Source: Thalassospira lucentensis MCCC 1A00383 = DSM 14000 (GTDB lineage Bacteria; Pseudomonadota; Alphaproteobacteria; Rhodospirillales; Thalassospiraceae). Taken from it: DNA of 64,000 nucleotides. The stretch is from the NCBI RefSeq assembly GCF_000421265.1, contig NZ_ATWN01000003.1, forward strand, positions 186,001-250,000, given 5' to 3'. Positions 10,044-18,838 of this stretch are shown in pieces. How positions within the stretch are numbered: position 1 is the stretch's first letter; each line of letters opens with the position of its first letter. The translations under genes were made by a program, and so were the position numbers. A model generated the notes under the pieces. It saw nothing but the letters and a program-made list of their open reading frames with translations. It was not told the origin of the DNA and searched no databases.

Positions 10044-10811
10044 ATGCAAGACATCAACGCAAATGTGACCGGCCAGCGGCTGCTTGAACGGACTATCTTT
10101 GCCCACGCGCGCGCCGAAGATGTGCGCACCGAGCCGTTTCCCCACCTGGTGGTGGAGAATGCCCTGGATGCGGATCTGTTCGCCAAATTGTTGTCCACGC
10201 GGCCGCCTTATTGCGGTGACGCCGATGCGGACAACCTGCGCGCCCCGACGCCGGCGTGGGTGTTCATCAAAACCGAGCTGTTTGATCCCATATGGACCGA
10301 TTTCGTGACCGCCCACACGCGTCCGGACATCACCCATGCGGTGCGCGCGTTGTTCAAGGGGCACTTGGCGGAAACACAACCCGACCTGCCCGACGACTGC
10401 CGTTTTGGCGTCGACGGGCAGGCGGATTGGCGCGCAGCCGATGTGCTGTGCGATGCGCGCCTTGAGATTATTTCACCCGCGCTCACGGCAGGATCGCACC
10501 GCAAGGCGCACCTGGATACGCCCAACCGGTTGTTTACGGCGTTGTTGTATTTGCGCACGCCCGATGACACGTCCGTTGGCGGCGGGCTGAACTTGTTTCG
10601 CTGGAAAAGCGGGCCGAAAGGCCGTCTGGATGCGTTTGAATTGGATGAAAACGACATCGAATGCGTGACGACGGTGCCTTACCGGGAGAACACCTTGGTG
10701 GTGTTTCCCAATTCGGTGAATGCGCTACATGGATGCGAGGTGCGCCAACCGACCGACCATGACCGAGCGTACGTCTTCATCACGGCGGAAATGCAACACG
10801 ATCTATTTTAA
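10044..10811 (+). CDS. 2OG-Fe(II) oxygenase-like protein
   Basis: 255 residues. The C-terminal half looks like a double-stranded beta-helix 2-oxoglutarate/Fe(II) dioxygenase of the prolyl-4-hydroxylase type. HLD at residues 156-158 would be the proximal iron ligands, H229 (NALHGCE) the distal ligand, and R241 (DRAYVFI) the 2OG carboxylate ligand. This family hydroxylates protein or small-molecule substrates; the substrate here is unknown. Its position in the DUF6916/collar cluster suggests it modifies a cluster product, possibly the repeat protein, but that is inference. Composition is GC-rich like its neighbours. The start ATG follows GGCGGGCGG at a usable distance. Confidence 0.65.
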   Translation: MQDINANVTGQRLLERTIFAHARAEDVRTEPFPHLVVENALDADLFAKLLSTRPPYCGDADADNLRAPTPAWVFIKTELFDPIWTDFVTAHTRPDITHAVRALFKGHLAETQPDLPDDCRFGVDGQADWRAADVLCDARLEIISPALTAGSHRKAHLDTPNRLFTALLYLRTPDDTSVGGGLNLFRWKSGPKGRLDAFELDENDIECVTTVPYRENTLVVFPNSVNALHGCEVRQPTDHDRAYVFITAEMQHDLF

Positions 10812-10833
10812 CGAACTAGCCGAGGTCCTGAGT

Positions 10834-11385
10834 CTAGGACGGCGTGAAGATGCGCGATGCGCCCATGGCTTCGGCGCTGGGATTCCACACCATACGGTCG
10901 GCGGCGGGATTGGTTTCGTCGACGACGAAGCCCTTCAGCGTCAACCAGTGTTTCAATTTCGGACGGTTGCTCAAAACCGTGATCGCCAACTGCACGCGTT
11001 GCTGCGCCGCCGCTTGCTGCATGGTGCCGATGACGATGGGACCGTAGCCCAGGTCTTGGGCGCTGGGGATGAACTGCAAATCGACGATGCGCACCTCCGT
11101 GCCGCCACTTTCGACCAACAGACGGCCGACATTGACGCCGATTTTTTCGATGATGAAATGCGCGGCATTGCCAAAGGCGGCACCATAACCGGTTTGCATG
11201 GCGGTTTCTTGCATGTCGACGATAGATTCAAGGTAGTCTTTTGCGCCGTCTGCGGCGCGGATATCGTCGCGATTATCCTTGATCAACTTGCTGACGAACG
11301 CCTTATCGGCAACGCTATCGCGATGCGGTCGGATCGACAGTCCACCAGGCAAATCTCGACGCCCAGACATCTGACGTTTAGCCAT
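10834..11385 (-). CDS. GNAT-fold acetyltransferase-like protein
   Basis: 183 residues. The central part follows the GNAT pattern: EVRIVDLQFIPSAQDLGYG, where a GNAT would carry the acetyl-CoA loop Q/RxxGxG/A, then a helix, then VLSNRPKLKHWLTLKGFVV, equivalent to the N-P-A-L-x-x-Y-x-x-L-G-F motif. The CoA loop (AQDLGYG) is only partly conserved, so activity is uncertain. Genes of this kind commonly accompany collar/DUF6916 loci. It is convergent with the oxygenase gene, 22 bp apart. AGGGGGT lies upstream of the ATG. Function and substrate are unknown. Confidence 0.55.
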   Translation of the reverse strand: MAKRQMSGRRDLPGGLSIRPHRDSVADKAFVSKLIKDNRDDIRAADGAKDYLESIVDMQETAMQTGYGAAFGNAAHFIIEKIGVNVGRLLVESGGTEVRIVDLQFIPSAQDLGYGPIVIGTMQQAAAQQRVQLAITVLSNRPKLKHWLTLKGFVVDETNPAADRMVWNPSAEAMGASRIFTPS

Positions 11386-12040
11386 AGCCTACCCCCTGAA
11401 ATCGAATGACTTCCAGCACCTTTCACGTATAGGACAGAGACACACGGAATGCTAGAAGTAACTGAAAATCTCGGCGAAGAGTACTGTGTGACCGAACCTG
11501 AGCGATTGACGGAAAGATGACATTCTTCGAACACACGAACTGTGGTGCTCCCTCTGCCCCGACACCAAATGAACGCCGGCTCATGATGAAGTTTGCATTT
11601 CGGGTTGGCTGCCCGGTGGTAGAGCCTGTGCCGCGACGGCGAGAGCCGCGAGAGCTGCGACAACCGCAGCGATCTGGAGCGGGACGGCGTACCGGACGTC
11701 TGGAGACGTCGGGTTATCCTCAATCGCGCAGTCGGCATAATGGGCAAGGGTGCCGATATCGGAACTCTCACCGACCTGACCTATTGGTTGGGAACCGGCT
11801 CTGATGGGATTGATGCGCCTGATTTCCAGAAGTCACCAGCAGAACGTCACGTGCTGCTCAGGCTGCCGTATCCCCTTACGCCTGAGTTGAACCGGCCACT
11901 CTGTCACGGACAGTTCGTGATGTGGCGTGCCCCGAGACAATGGTTGAGGAAGGCAACAAAAAGCTGATCGCAAGCTCTCGTCATCGACCGATACCTACAA
12001 CGTGGTGAAGGCTGAAATTCTCGTACTGCGACAATAAAAG
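11386..12040. other. Region without a convincing intact gene
   Basis: Short open frames on both strands (for example 11517-11804 and 11740-11967 on the plus strand) overlap each other. They lack good ribosome sites and have no domain I recognise. The GC-rich first half resembles the preceding accessory block. The simplest reading is decayed accessory or mobile DNA at the edge of the tRNA-Leu-derived repeat. Confidence 0.4.
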
Positions 12041-12117
12041 CGCTGAAAGCAAGGAGAAAAGCGATGGTGCCCCGGGGAGAATCGAACTCCCACTCACTAA
12101 GTGAGACAGATTTTGAG
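12041..12117. repeat. Direct repeat, left copy (putative att site)
   Basis: This 77-bp stretch matches 28922-28999 imperfectly: one substitution and a one-base deletion in the first 55 bp, then differences confined to the tRNA variable arm. The shared part covers the tRNA-Leu 3' half from the anticodon loop to the CCA end plus 24 bp of 3' flank. Such an extent is typical of attachment sites for tRNA-targeting integrases. Confidence 0.75.
12065..12117 (-). pseudogene. Truncated tRNA-Leu 3' fragment
   Basis: On the minus strand this reads as the 3' half of a leucine tRNA: anticodon loop CTCAAAA, a variable-arm stem-loop (CTCAC..GTGAG), the T arm GGGAGTTCGATTCTCCC, and an acceptor strand ending CACCA. 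The acceptor strand has one G fewer than the intact tRNA at 28946-29031. The 5' half (acceptor, D arm, 5' anticodon stem) is missing and replaced by AT-rich DNA, so it cannot fold as a tRNA. Confidence 0.8.
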
Positions 12118-12471
12118 GCTATATCAAATACAATAAAATCAACGGGATTTCCGGGGTATATCTTCAATTTTCATGTCAACATGTCAGTGTTTTGGACAGA
12201 TTTCCGGAATGAAAGATTGATTATAACGAACGTATTCAAGACAGTAAAATTGCAACGTTCGAACATACAAGCTGAATTTCATTTGATGGGTCCATTCAAC
12301 TTCCACGCACATCGCCACTTGATAGGCTGAGACTTTAGCTTACTACAATAAACAAACTTCAAACGAACGAGAGCAAAGTGCCATCCGCTAAAAACTTGCA
12401 CTCAGAACCATACGTCCAGAACAGAGTCGCGGTGTAATTTTCGAACATCAACGATTCTTAGCATCACCAGA
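12118..12471. other. AT-rich intergenic stretch inside the island edge
   Basis: About 350 bp of AT-rich sequence lie between the tRNA fragment and the end of the deoR gene. I see no gene, no integrase remnant and no clear terminator here. Confidence 0.5.
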
Positions 12472-13233
12472 TTATTCCGCAATCACAAGTTCCGTTTCAA
12501 CGGATTCAATCTGTGCACGTGCTGACGCAGATGGCTGAGCATCAGTGATCACCGCCGAGAACTCAGAAAACGGGGCGAGAACGTGAAGTGCTGTATGATC
12601 GAACCGCAAATGATTGATCAATAAAACCGAACGTGTCGCGGCATCCATCATCCGTCGTTTGGTACGGGTGATGTCATCATCCATGTGATAGACATGGCCA
12701 TCGCCTGCGGCCGGTGTGGAGATAAAGGCAATATCCGCACGCAAGGCAGCAAGGGTCTCCTCCGTCACCCGGCCAACCCAGGCATTATATTTCGCTGAAT
12801 AACGACCACCAAGGGCAAGCACGGTGATCCCAGGTTCCGATTTGAGCTGCTCCATGACGGCATCATTGTTTGTCACCACCGTAAGCGGACGTTTTTCAGG
12901 TAACAGGCTCCCCAGAACCGCCGCAGTAGAACCGTCATTGACCATAACCGTCATGCCCTGCTCCACCCATTCAAGGGCGGCGCGCGCCATACGTTCCTTG
13001 AGATCGTGTCCTTGAAGGTTGCGAAAACGGAAGTCACTTTCAAACTGTGACCCCGGCTCGATCGTTGCTCCACCACGCGTCCGGCGGAGCAACCCTTCGC
13101 CTTCAAGATCATCGAAATCACGGTGAATGGTCATTTTCGACACGCCGAAAGTCTCGGCAAGTTCATCAAGCTGCACGGCACCATCGCGCACCAATGCATC
13201 AAGGATCTGTTGCCTACGGTCATCTCGTTTCAT
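12472..13233 (-). CDS. DeoR/GlpR-family transcriptional regulator of the erythritol locus
   Basis: 253 residues. An N-terminal helix-turn-helix (RRQQILDALVRDGAVQLDEL, then FGVSKMTIHRDFDDLEGEG) is the DeoR signature, with a C-terminal sugar-phosphate-sensing domain of the DeoRC type (VNDGSTAAVLGS, TVVTNN, LGGRYSAKYNAWVG). Last gene of the minus-strand eryABCD operon. In Brucella a DeoR regulator likewise follows eryD, so this is probably the counterpart and may control the tpiA/rpiB branch (inference). The ATG at 13233 (MKRDDRR) has AAGGG upstream; an in-frame TTG at 13260 overlaps the eryD stop and would add nine residues. Confidence 0.9.
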   Translation of the reverse strand: MKRDDRRQQILDALVRDGAVQLDELAETFGVSKMTIHRDFDDLEGEGLLRRTRGGATIEPGSQFESDFRFRNLQGHDLKERMARAALEWVEQGMTVMVNDGSTAAVLGSLLPEKRPLTVVTNNDAVMEQLKSEPGITVLALGGRYSAKYNAWVGRVTEETLAALRADIAFISTPAAGDGHVYHMDDDITRTKRRMMDAATRSVLLINHLRFDHTALHVLAPFSEFSAVITDAQPSASARAQIESVETELVIAE

Positions 13234-13256
13234 GGGGTGCCCTTTTGCGCGGTATA

Positions 13257-14192
13257 TCAATCTAGCAGAGCGCGCGCGGTCCGTTCGTCCGTAATAAGGC
13301 CAGCCACCCTACCCGATCGCAGCACCGCCCGGATCGCATCAATCTTATCCGGTCCGCCCGCAACGGCGACAATATCCTCTTTACGCTCAGGATCATAGCC
13401 CACTGCCAGCGTTCGCGCCGAGAGCGTCGTTTTGACAACAGCCCCATCAGCATGGAAGAAATCCCCAAGCATTTCTCCCTGTGCGCCGGCCGCCGCGATT
13501 TCCTCAATTTCGGCGGGTTCGATCATGCCCGATGATACAAGCTGTGCATCGGCCGTGGTGGTGCCAATCCCGACGATTTTTAAGGTTGCCTCCTGCGCCA
13601 TGCGGAAGACCTCATCCACGCCGCGCTGGGACAGCAGCACTTCACGGTCTTCAACCGTGTTGGCGAAAAACGGGACTGGCATCACATAAGCGCGCGCGCC
13701 GGTCTTTTCGGCAAGCCGATGCATAACATCATGCGGGTTGGCCGAAAAATTGCGGGTCAGGCCACCAAGCAAGGAGACGAAATGAAGGCCCTTGGCATCA
13801 ATCCGGGGAAGCTGGCGTGTGACTTCGGCCAATGTTCGACCATGTCCCAATCCAATAATCGAATGTTCGCCCGCCTCGAACTGGCGTTTAAGATATGCTG
13901 CACCTGCCAGTGCCAGTGCCCGCACGGGCAGTCCTTCTTCGCCGATATCTGGTGCCACCTCGCAGAGCTTAAGGCCGTAAGCCTCAAACAGCCGCGTCTC
14001 AAGTTGAACACACTCGACGATGTCCCCTTCAATCGAGACCTTCACACGCCCGTCAGCGACGGCTTTGGCGATAAGCCGGTGCGCCTTAACCGATGGCAAA
14101 CCAAGCCTTTTTGCAACCTTGGCCTGAGTCAGGCCACCAACATAGTGCATCCAGGCAGCCCGAATGGCGAGCGTTTCGTCAGTTTCGTTCAT
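13257..14192 (-). CDS. eryD: EryD, SorC-family regulator of erythritol catabolism
   Basis: 311 residues of the SorC/DeoR-like class. The N-terminal HTH is AAWMHYVGGLTQAKVAKRLGLP; the C-terminal sugar-binding domain contains GLGHGRTLAEV, LLGGLTRN and VGIGTTTADAQLVSSG. In Brucella and rhizobia EryD represses the ery operon and responds to the pathway. Position directly downstream of eryC and upstream of deoR matches that order. A good ribosome site (GAAGGATG) precedes the ATG. There is a 95-bp gap to eryC, where an extra promoter could lie. Confidence 0.9.
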   Translation of the reverse strand: MNETDETLAIRAAWMHYVGGLTQAKVAKRLGLPSVKAHRLIAKAVADGRVKVSIEGDIVECVQLETRLFEAYGLKLCEVAPDIGEEGLPVRALALAGAAYLKRQFEAGEHSIIGLGHGRTLAEVTRQLPRIDAKGLHFVSLLGGLTRNFSANPHDVMHRLAEKTGARAYVMPVPFFANTVEDREVLLSQRGVDEVFRMAQEATLKIVGIGTTTADAQLVSSGMIEPAEIEEIAAAGAQGEMLGDFFHADGAVVKTTLSARTLAVGYDPERKEDIVAVAGGPDKIDAIRAVLRSGRVAGLITDERTARALLD

Positions 14193-14287
14193 AACATCCT
14201 TCAGCCCGGATGGGCCTCAACGTAAAGAGTTGTTTCCTTATAAGACCAGCGCGAAATTGAGGGAAGCACTACCGGAACCATATACGT

Positions 14288-15220
14288 TCAAAGTTTAAGC
14301 GACGACGCACCGGTATCGATATACGGCGCCCAGAAAGCAACGCTTTCGGCGATGTTCGGGATGACTTCCCGGTCATTGGGTTCACGTTCCTTAAAGGACA
14401 GCTCAAGACAAATCTCGTTATTTACGGCCCCGCCTTGCGCGAAAGCCGATAACAATGGTTCGGGCTGGATGCGGCCACGGGCATTGAACTCGGCGGTAAA
14501 CGGGCGATGACCTCCTTTGTCCATCAAACTTTGTTTGATGTGAATGATCGGAGAGATTTTTGGGACGGCACGCGCCCAAGCATAAGGATCGAAATCATTC
14601 GGGTCATCCGATGTCACGTCGCCATGATCAATATCGGCCATCATCCACATCGGAATGGCCATGTTCTCAGCCGTCAGCCGGTCTTGAAGCGAAATGCATT
14701 CGGCAATGGTCTCCCCAAATTCGCGGGCGATGCTCATCGGTTCCCAGAAAACATAGTCCAGACCGGCGGCTTTTCCGTGCTCGGCAACTTCGGCCCAACA
14801 ATCAATGGCGACTTTAATCATGTCCTCACGCGACGCGGGGTCATCCTGCTCCCGGTAGGTCAGGATGGCAAATTGCGTCCCCACAGAGGTCCCACCGAGA
14901 TCCGCAATGATGTCAGCAAACGACTTAAACCAATCAACATAATAGCGTCGAACGTCAACATCGGGATGACCAAAGTGGTTCAAGCGCCCATAAGGGCCCG
15001 TCATGCCCGACGTCACGCACACACCGGTGCGCCTCATTGCCGCCCCCATTTGCCGCGTAAGCCGTCGAATCACAGGTGCAGGCCAAGACGGATTGATGAA
15101 TTCATGCGTAAGTTGAAGATCACGAATGCGCAGATCACGAGCCACGCAGTCAATCAGGTCATCGGGATCCGCAAAACGGTTCACCAGCGGATTGGTGTTA
15201 AGAGAAAGGCTCAGGGTCAT
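14288..15220 (-). CDS. eryC: EryC, tetrulose-phosphate isomerase/epimerase of erythritol catabolism
   Basis: 310 residues of the xylose-isomerase-like TIM-barrel superfamily, with strong overall resemblance to EryC (LQLTHEFINPSWPAPVIRRL, DYVFWEPMSIARE, MADIDHGD, HIKQSLMDKGGHRPFT). In Brucella EryC interconverts phosphorylated tetruloses, producing L-erythrulose-1-phosphate on the way to D-erythrose-4-phosphate. The ATG overlaps the eryB stop by one base (TGATG), indicating translational coupling. An upstream in-frame codon at 15253 lies inside eryB and was rejected. Conserved His, Glu and Asp residues in the barrel are consistent with a metal-dependent isomerase. Confidence 0.92.
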   Translation of the reverse strand: MTLSLSLNTNPLVNRFADPDDLIDCVARDLRIRDLQLTHEFINPSWPAPVIRRLTRQMGAAMRRTGVCVTSGMTGPYGRLNHFGHPDVDVRRYYVDWFKSFADIIADLGGTSVGTQFAILTYREQDDPASREDMIKVAIDCWAEVAEHGKAAGLDYVFWEPMSIAREFGETIAECISLQDRLTAENMAIPMWMMADIDHGDVTSDDPNDFDPYAWARAVPKISPIIHIKQSLMDKGGHRPFTAEFNARGRIQPEPLLSAFAQGGAVNNEICLELSFKEREPNDREVIPNIAESVAFWAPYIDTGASSLKL

Positions 15221-16728
15221 CAGGAAACTACCGCGTATGTTGTGTCGAACCATTCAGTGAATGTTGAAATTTCGACCTCGGTCATATCGAGCCGGTGTTT
15301 GGTGCGACGCCAGATAATATCCTCGGCCGTCATCGCCCATTCGTTTTCTACCAGCCAGTTGACCTCTGCCTCATAAAAATGCGCGCCGAAAAAACGTCCC
15401 AACCCGTCAAATCCTGTCGCATTCCCCACAATCCGACGGGTCAATGTCCCATAACGCCGCCCGTAATAGTCGCGTAACGGTCGTGGCATCCACGGGAATT
15501 CAGACTTTAGCGCCTCACCGAATGCAGAATAATCGGCATCGGGCATATCCCCGCCGGGGAGTGCGGCACATTCTGTCCAGTCATCGCCCATATCCGGAAA
15601 GATGTGACGGATTTCGCGCATACCGCGTTCTGCGAGTTCTCTGAATGTTGTAATCTTGCCCCCAAAAATGTTCAGAAGCGGTGCTCCCCCACCCTCGTCG
15701 AGGTCAAACACATAATCCCGGGTAACCGCCGATGGGTTGCCATTACCGTCATCAAACAAGGGCCGAACACCCGAGAATGTCTCGAGAATATCCTCACGCC
15801 GGAGTTTTTCCTTGAAGTAACGGTTCACGCAATCAAGCAGATAGGAAATCTCGTAATCATCAATCGCCACGTCTTCTGCCTTGCCGTCATAGGCAATATC
15901 TGTTGTCCCGATCAGCGCCTTGTCACCTTCATAGGCATTAATAAAGATCACGCGCTTATCGTCATTCTGAACAAGATAGCTGTGCGGCCCATCCCAGAAC
16001 TTTGGCACGATGATGTGACTACCTTTGACAAGTCGCACATTGCGCGTCGAATTGGCACCAGCAACCCGGGTCAGGACATCGGTCACCCACGGGCCTGCCG
16101 CATTCACCAGACATTTCGCAACAAATTTGCGCGTTTCGCCGGTAAGCCTGTTCTGTGTGCTGACATGCCATTTGCCATTTTCGCGACGCGCACTTACTGC
16201 TGGCGTACGCGTCATCACAATCGCACCGCGTTGCGCGGCATCCAGCGCATTTAACGCCACCAGACGCGCATCATCTACCCAGCAGTCCGAATACTCGAAC
16301 CCTCTTTTATACGTATCAAGTAACGGTGCACCCTCGGGATCCCTGTGCAGGTCAAGTGTGCGTGTCCCCGGCAGCTTTTTTCGTCCCCCTAAATGGTCAT
16401 AGAGAAACAACCCCAAACGCACGAGCCAGGCAGGACGGTCCTGAGGCGAATGCGGCAAGACAAAGCGCAAAGGCCAGATAATATGCGGGGCGGCGTTCAT
16501 CAGAACTTCACGCTCAATCAGGGCTTCCCGCACCAGACGGAATTCGTAATATTCCAGATAGCGCAGTCCCCCATGCACCAACTTTCCCGAACGTGATGAC
16601 GTCCCTTCGGCCAGGTCATCCTTTTCGCACAGGGCGACCTTCAGACCGCGACCAGCGGCATCACGCGCAAAGCCTGCGCCATTGATACCGCCACCAATGA
16701 TAAACAGATCGAGTTCCCGGATGCTCAT
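15220..16728 (-). CDS. eryB: EryB, erythritol-phosphate dehydrogenase (GlpD family)
   Basis: 502 residues of the FAD-dependent glycerol-3-phosphate dehydrogenase family. The N-terminal FAD-binding motif is FIIGGGINGAGFARDAAGRG; next come the GlpD signature GTSSRSGKLVHGGLRYLE and a C-terminal DAO_C-like domain. In ery loci the enzyme oxidises erythritol phosphate to the keto-tetrose phosphate and passes electrons to the quinone pool at the inner face of the membrane. A perfect AGGAGG lies at the end of eryA, and the ATG follows the eryA stop by one base. The neighbours distinguish it from housekeeping GlpD. Confidence 0.93.
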   Translation of the reverse strand: MSIRELDLFIIGGGINGAGFARDAAGRGLKVALCEKDDLAEGTSSRSGKLVHGGLRYLEYYEFRLVREALIEREVLMNAAPHIIWPLRFVLPHSPQDRPAWLVRLGLFLYDHLGGRKKLPGTRTLDLHRDPEGAPLLDTYKRGFEYSDCWVDDARLVALNALDAAQRGAIVMTRTPAVSARRENGKWHVSTQNRLTGETRKFVAKCLVNAAGPWVTDVLTRVAGANSTRNVRLVKGSHIIVPKFWDGPHSYLVQNDDKRVIFINAYEGDKALIGTTDIAYDGKAEDVAIDDYEISYLLDCVNRYFKEKLRREDILETFSGVRPLFDDGNGNPSAVTRDYVFDLDEGGGAPLLNIFGGKITTFRELAERGMREIRHIFPDMGDDWTECAALPGGDMPDADYSAFGEALKSEFPWMPRPLRDYYGRRYGTLTRRIVGNATGFDGLGRFFGAHFYEAEVNWLVENEWAMTAEDIIWRRTKHRLDMTEVEISTFTEWFDTTYAVVS

Positions 16729-16729
16729 G

Positions 16730-18331
16730 TCACGATCCTCCTTGCGCGGTTTTTGACGCGTTCGTTTTTGGGTCTATTGGCCGATCACGGTGCACCGCCA
16801 ACCGATCCCAGACCGGTTCAAGTGCCTCGCGGGCTTCGACATAAACGGGATAGAGTTCAGCGTAAGTTGCCTCTAAATCCGGATCGGGTGCCTCGGCTTC
16901 GCCCAGAAGGGGGGACACCCATTCGGCAACACAGCTTTCCATGTCGGAATAAGCACCGATAGCGACAGCAGCCATCATTGCGCATCCGGCTGCACCGGCT
17001 TCTTCGCGGCCCGAAACCCGCACAGGAGCACCTACCGCGGCAGCAAGAATGGCGCGCAATGAATTTGATCGCGCAGCGCCGCCGGTCAGGCGCAGTTCTC
17101 TGGGCAATTCATCCATTGCGCCATAACAATCACGTGCCGCCATGCCAAGGCTTTCAACTACGGCCCGGATCAGATCAGGAAAACTGTGTCCAGATGAAAG
17201 ACCGATAAATCCGGCACGCGCACTGGCATTGACCATCGGTCCGCGCTCGCCCGCTTCGGACACATAGGGATGATACAGAATTTGTCCGGGCTCGGACCGC
17301 GCCAACCAATCATCAATACGGGCAACCAGATCGGCATAATCGTGGAGATGTCCTGTTTCGCTCATCAGGTCGGCCGCCATGCGAAGCGCCCAATCGATAT
17401 TAAGCGTAGCGGCCATATTTGTTTGAACCTGTGTCACCATATGTGCGGCAGGCAGGCAAATGACATAGCCGGAATTGCCCCCAAGGCGTACATCCGTATC
17501 CCTGACCGCGCGCATATGCACACCGGTCGATCCGATCGTCGAACATGCGGCCCCCGGCGTCCCGGTATAGACACCAGCACCAAGTGCGGTCATGACCATA
17601 TCGACATAGCCAAGACTGACGGGAGTTCCGGCCAAAAGACCGGTCTTTGCCGCGGCCGCATCACCAAGTGGATGGGTTTGCTGACTGCCATCAAGAATAT
17701 CGGGCAACAGGTGGCTTCGGCTGCGCAGTTCAAGGGCGTCGATCACAAGATCGGAATAACTACGCGTGCGGAAGTCCCCGAACGTAAAACTGGCTTCTGA
17801 GGGGTCGGTTGCCTGCATCCCGGTCAGATTAAGGTAAAGCCAATCCTTGCAATGCATGGCGGTTTCGGTCCGATCAAGAAGTGCCGGGAAATGGCGATGC
17901 ATATGCGCCATCTGTGCACCCTGCTGACAGGTATTTAGCGCTGTGCCGGTAACCTGAAACCGTTCTGAATTAACCTCTTTGGCCGCAAGGTCACGCGTGG
18001 TTTCTGCCGCCCGTGCATCCAGCCACAGCCATGCGTCACTGACCGGGCGATTATCTTTACCGACAAGCCAGGTGCCATCGCCCTGACCTGTGACAGCAAG
18101 GGCTGCGGTGCGGCTGGCGAGGTCCTTGATTTTATCACCGAGGCAACGCAACGCGCTGGCGCAGTCTTCCCATGTCCGGTTCATGTCCTGCGTCGCAGCA
18201 CCGCTTGGGCCGCTCGCATACTGATTGGGAACGGCAGCATCTCCGAGCTGACGTCCGGAAAGACTAAAAGCGACGGCCTTGATGACGGACGTACCCGCAT
18301 CGATCCCAATAATGATGTCGCGCTCAGCCAT
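16730..18331 (-). CDS. eryA: EryA, erythritol kinase (FGGY family)
   Basis: 533 residues of the FGGY carbohydrate kinase family. The N-terminal phosphate motif is IIIGIDAGTSVIKAVAFSL; then VTGQGDGTWLV, WLWLDARA, and CKDWLYLNLTG.QATDPSEASFTFG, all strongly like EryA of Brucella and rhizobia; the C-terminal ATP site includes LRLTGGAARSNSLRAILA. It phosphorylates erythritol in the first committed step. First gene of the eryABCD-deoR operon and divergent from the ABC transporter operon. The start ATG has AAGGTG upstream. Some related kinases accept other four- or five-carbon polyols, so the substrate is likely but not certain. Confidence 0.93.
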   Translation of the reverse strand: MAERDIIIGIDAGTSVIKAVAFSLSGRQLGDAAVPNQYASGPSGAATQDMNRTWEDCASALRCLGDKIKDLASRTAALAVTGQGDGTWLVGKDNRPVSDAWLWLDARAAETTRDLAAKEVNSERFQVTGTALNTCQQGAQMAHMHRHFPALLDRTETAMHCKDWLYLNLTGMQATDPSEASFTFGDFRTRSYSDLVIDALELRSRSHLLPDILDGSQQTHPLGDAAAAKTGLLAGTPVSLGYVDMVMTALGAGVYTGTPGAACSTIGSTGVHMRAVRDTDVRLGGNSGYVICLPAAHMVTQVQTNMAATLNIDWALRMAADLMSETGHLHDYADLVARIDDWLARSEPGQILYHPYVSEAGERGPMVNASARAGFIGLSSGHSFPDLIRAVVESLGMAARDCYGAMDELPRELRLTGGAARSNSLRAILAAAVGAPVRVSGREEAGAAGCAMMAAVAIGAYSDMESCVAEWVSPLLGEAEAPDPDLEATYAELYPVYVEAREALEPVWDRLAVHRDRPIDPKTNASKTAQGGS

Positions 18332-18838
18332 GCTGCACCTTTTGTTGGCGCAGATAGCAAGTCACGCAGCATGTGTGTGCCATGCGACGTCCTCCCTGTT
18401 TTTTCTTTATCTGGCCTCCGACTTTTCGGTCACTGCGGCCTTTGCAAGAGAAGAATCTTCCCGAGCTGTTTTTTCAGCATAACCCGACATTGGTCGATGT
18501 CGAGTGTAATTTTTTACTTTTTTTGTAATTTTTTTCAGTTATGGTAATAAACACAAACCGGATACCGGGGCCAGCCAATCGCAGAAAATGGCGGTTTCAA
18601 CCAAAAACGGGATTCGGGATGGGACAAGCGAAACGTGCAAAATCATGCTTCGTTTTGTGCATCGGGAGGAAAATGGCCTGCACCAAGACAGGCCGAGCTG
18701 GTTCTGATCAGCGACGCGTTTCGCGCCACATTGCTGGCGGCAAAAAGTTCAGATTCGCGACAATGTTCAGAGTTAACCAGCCCCTCCCCAAAGAGATTAA
18801 CAGGGCCCAGCGTGGCTAGACGGGAGGATAAAGAGACA
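18332..18838. promoter_or_regulatory. Divergent control region eryA / sugar ABC transporter
   Basis: 507 bp separate the two divergent operons with no convincing gene. Near 18485-18502 is an inverted repeat, CGACAT with ATGTCG, separated by 6 bp. Just beyond, TGTAATTTTTT recurs at 18505 and 18524, 19 bp apart. These are candidate operators for EryD (SorC type) and the DeoR protein. The second half, 18540-18820, holds no recognisable site except the transporter ribosome site GGGAGG at 18822. Confidence 0.5.

Noticed and set aside
11517-11967. Short frames as transposase fragments
   Set aside because: No transposase motif could be recognised in any frame by eye; left as an unassigned region.
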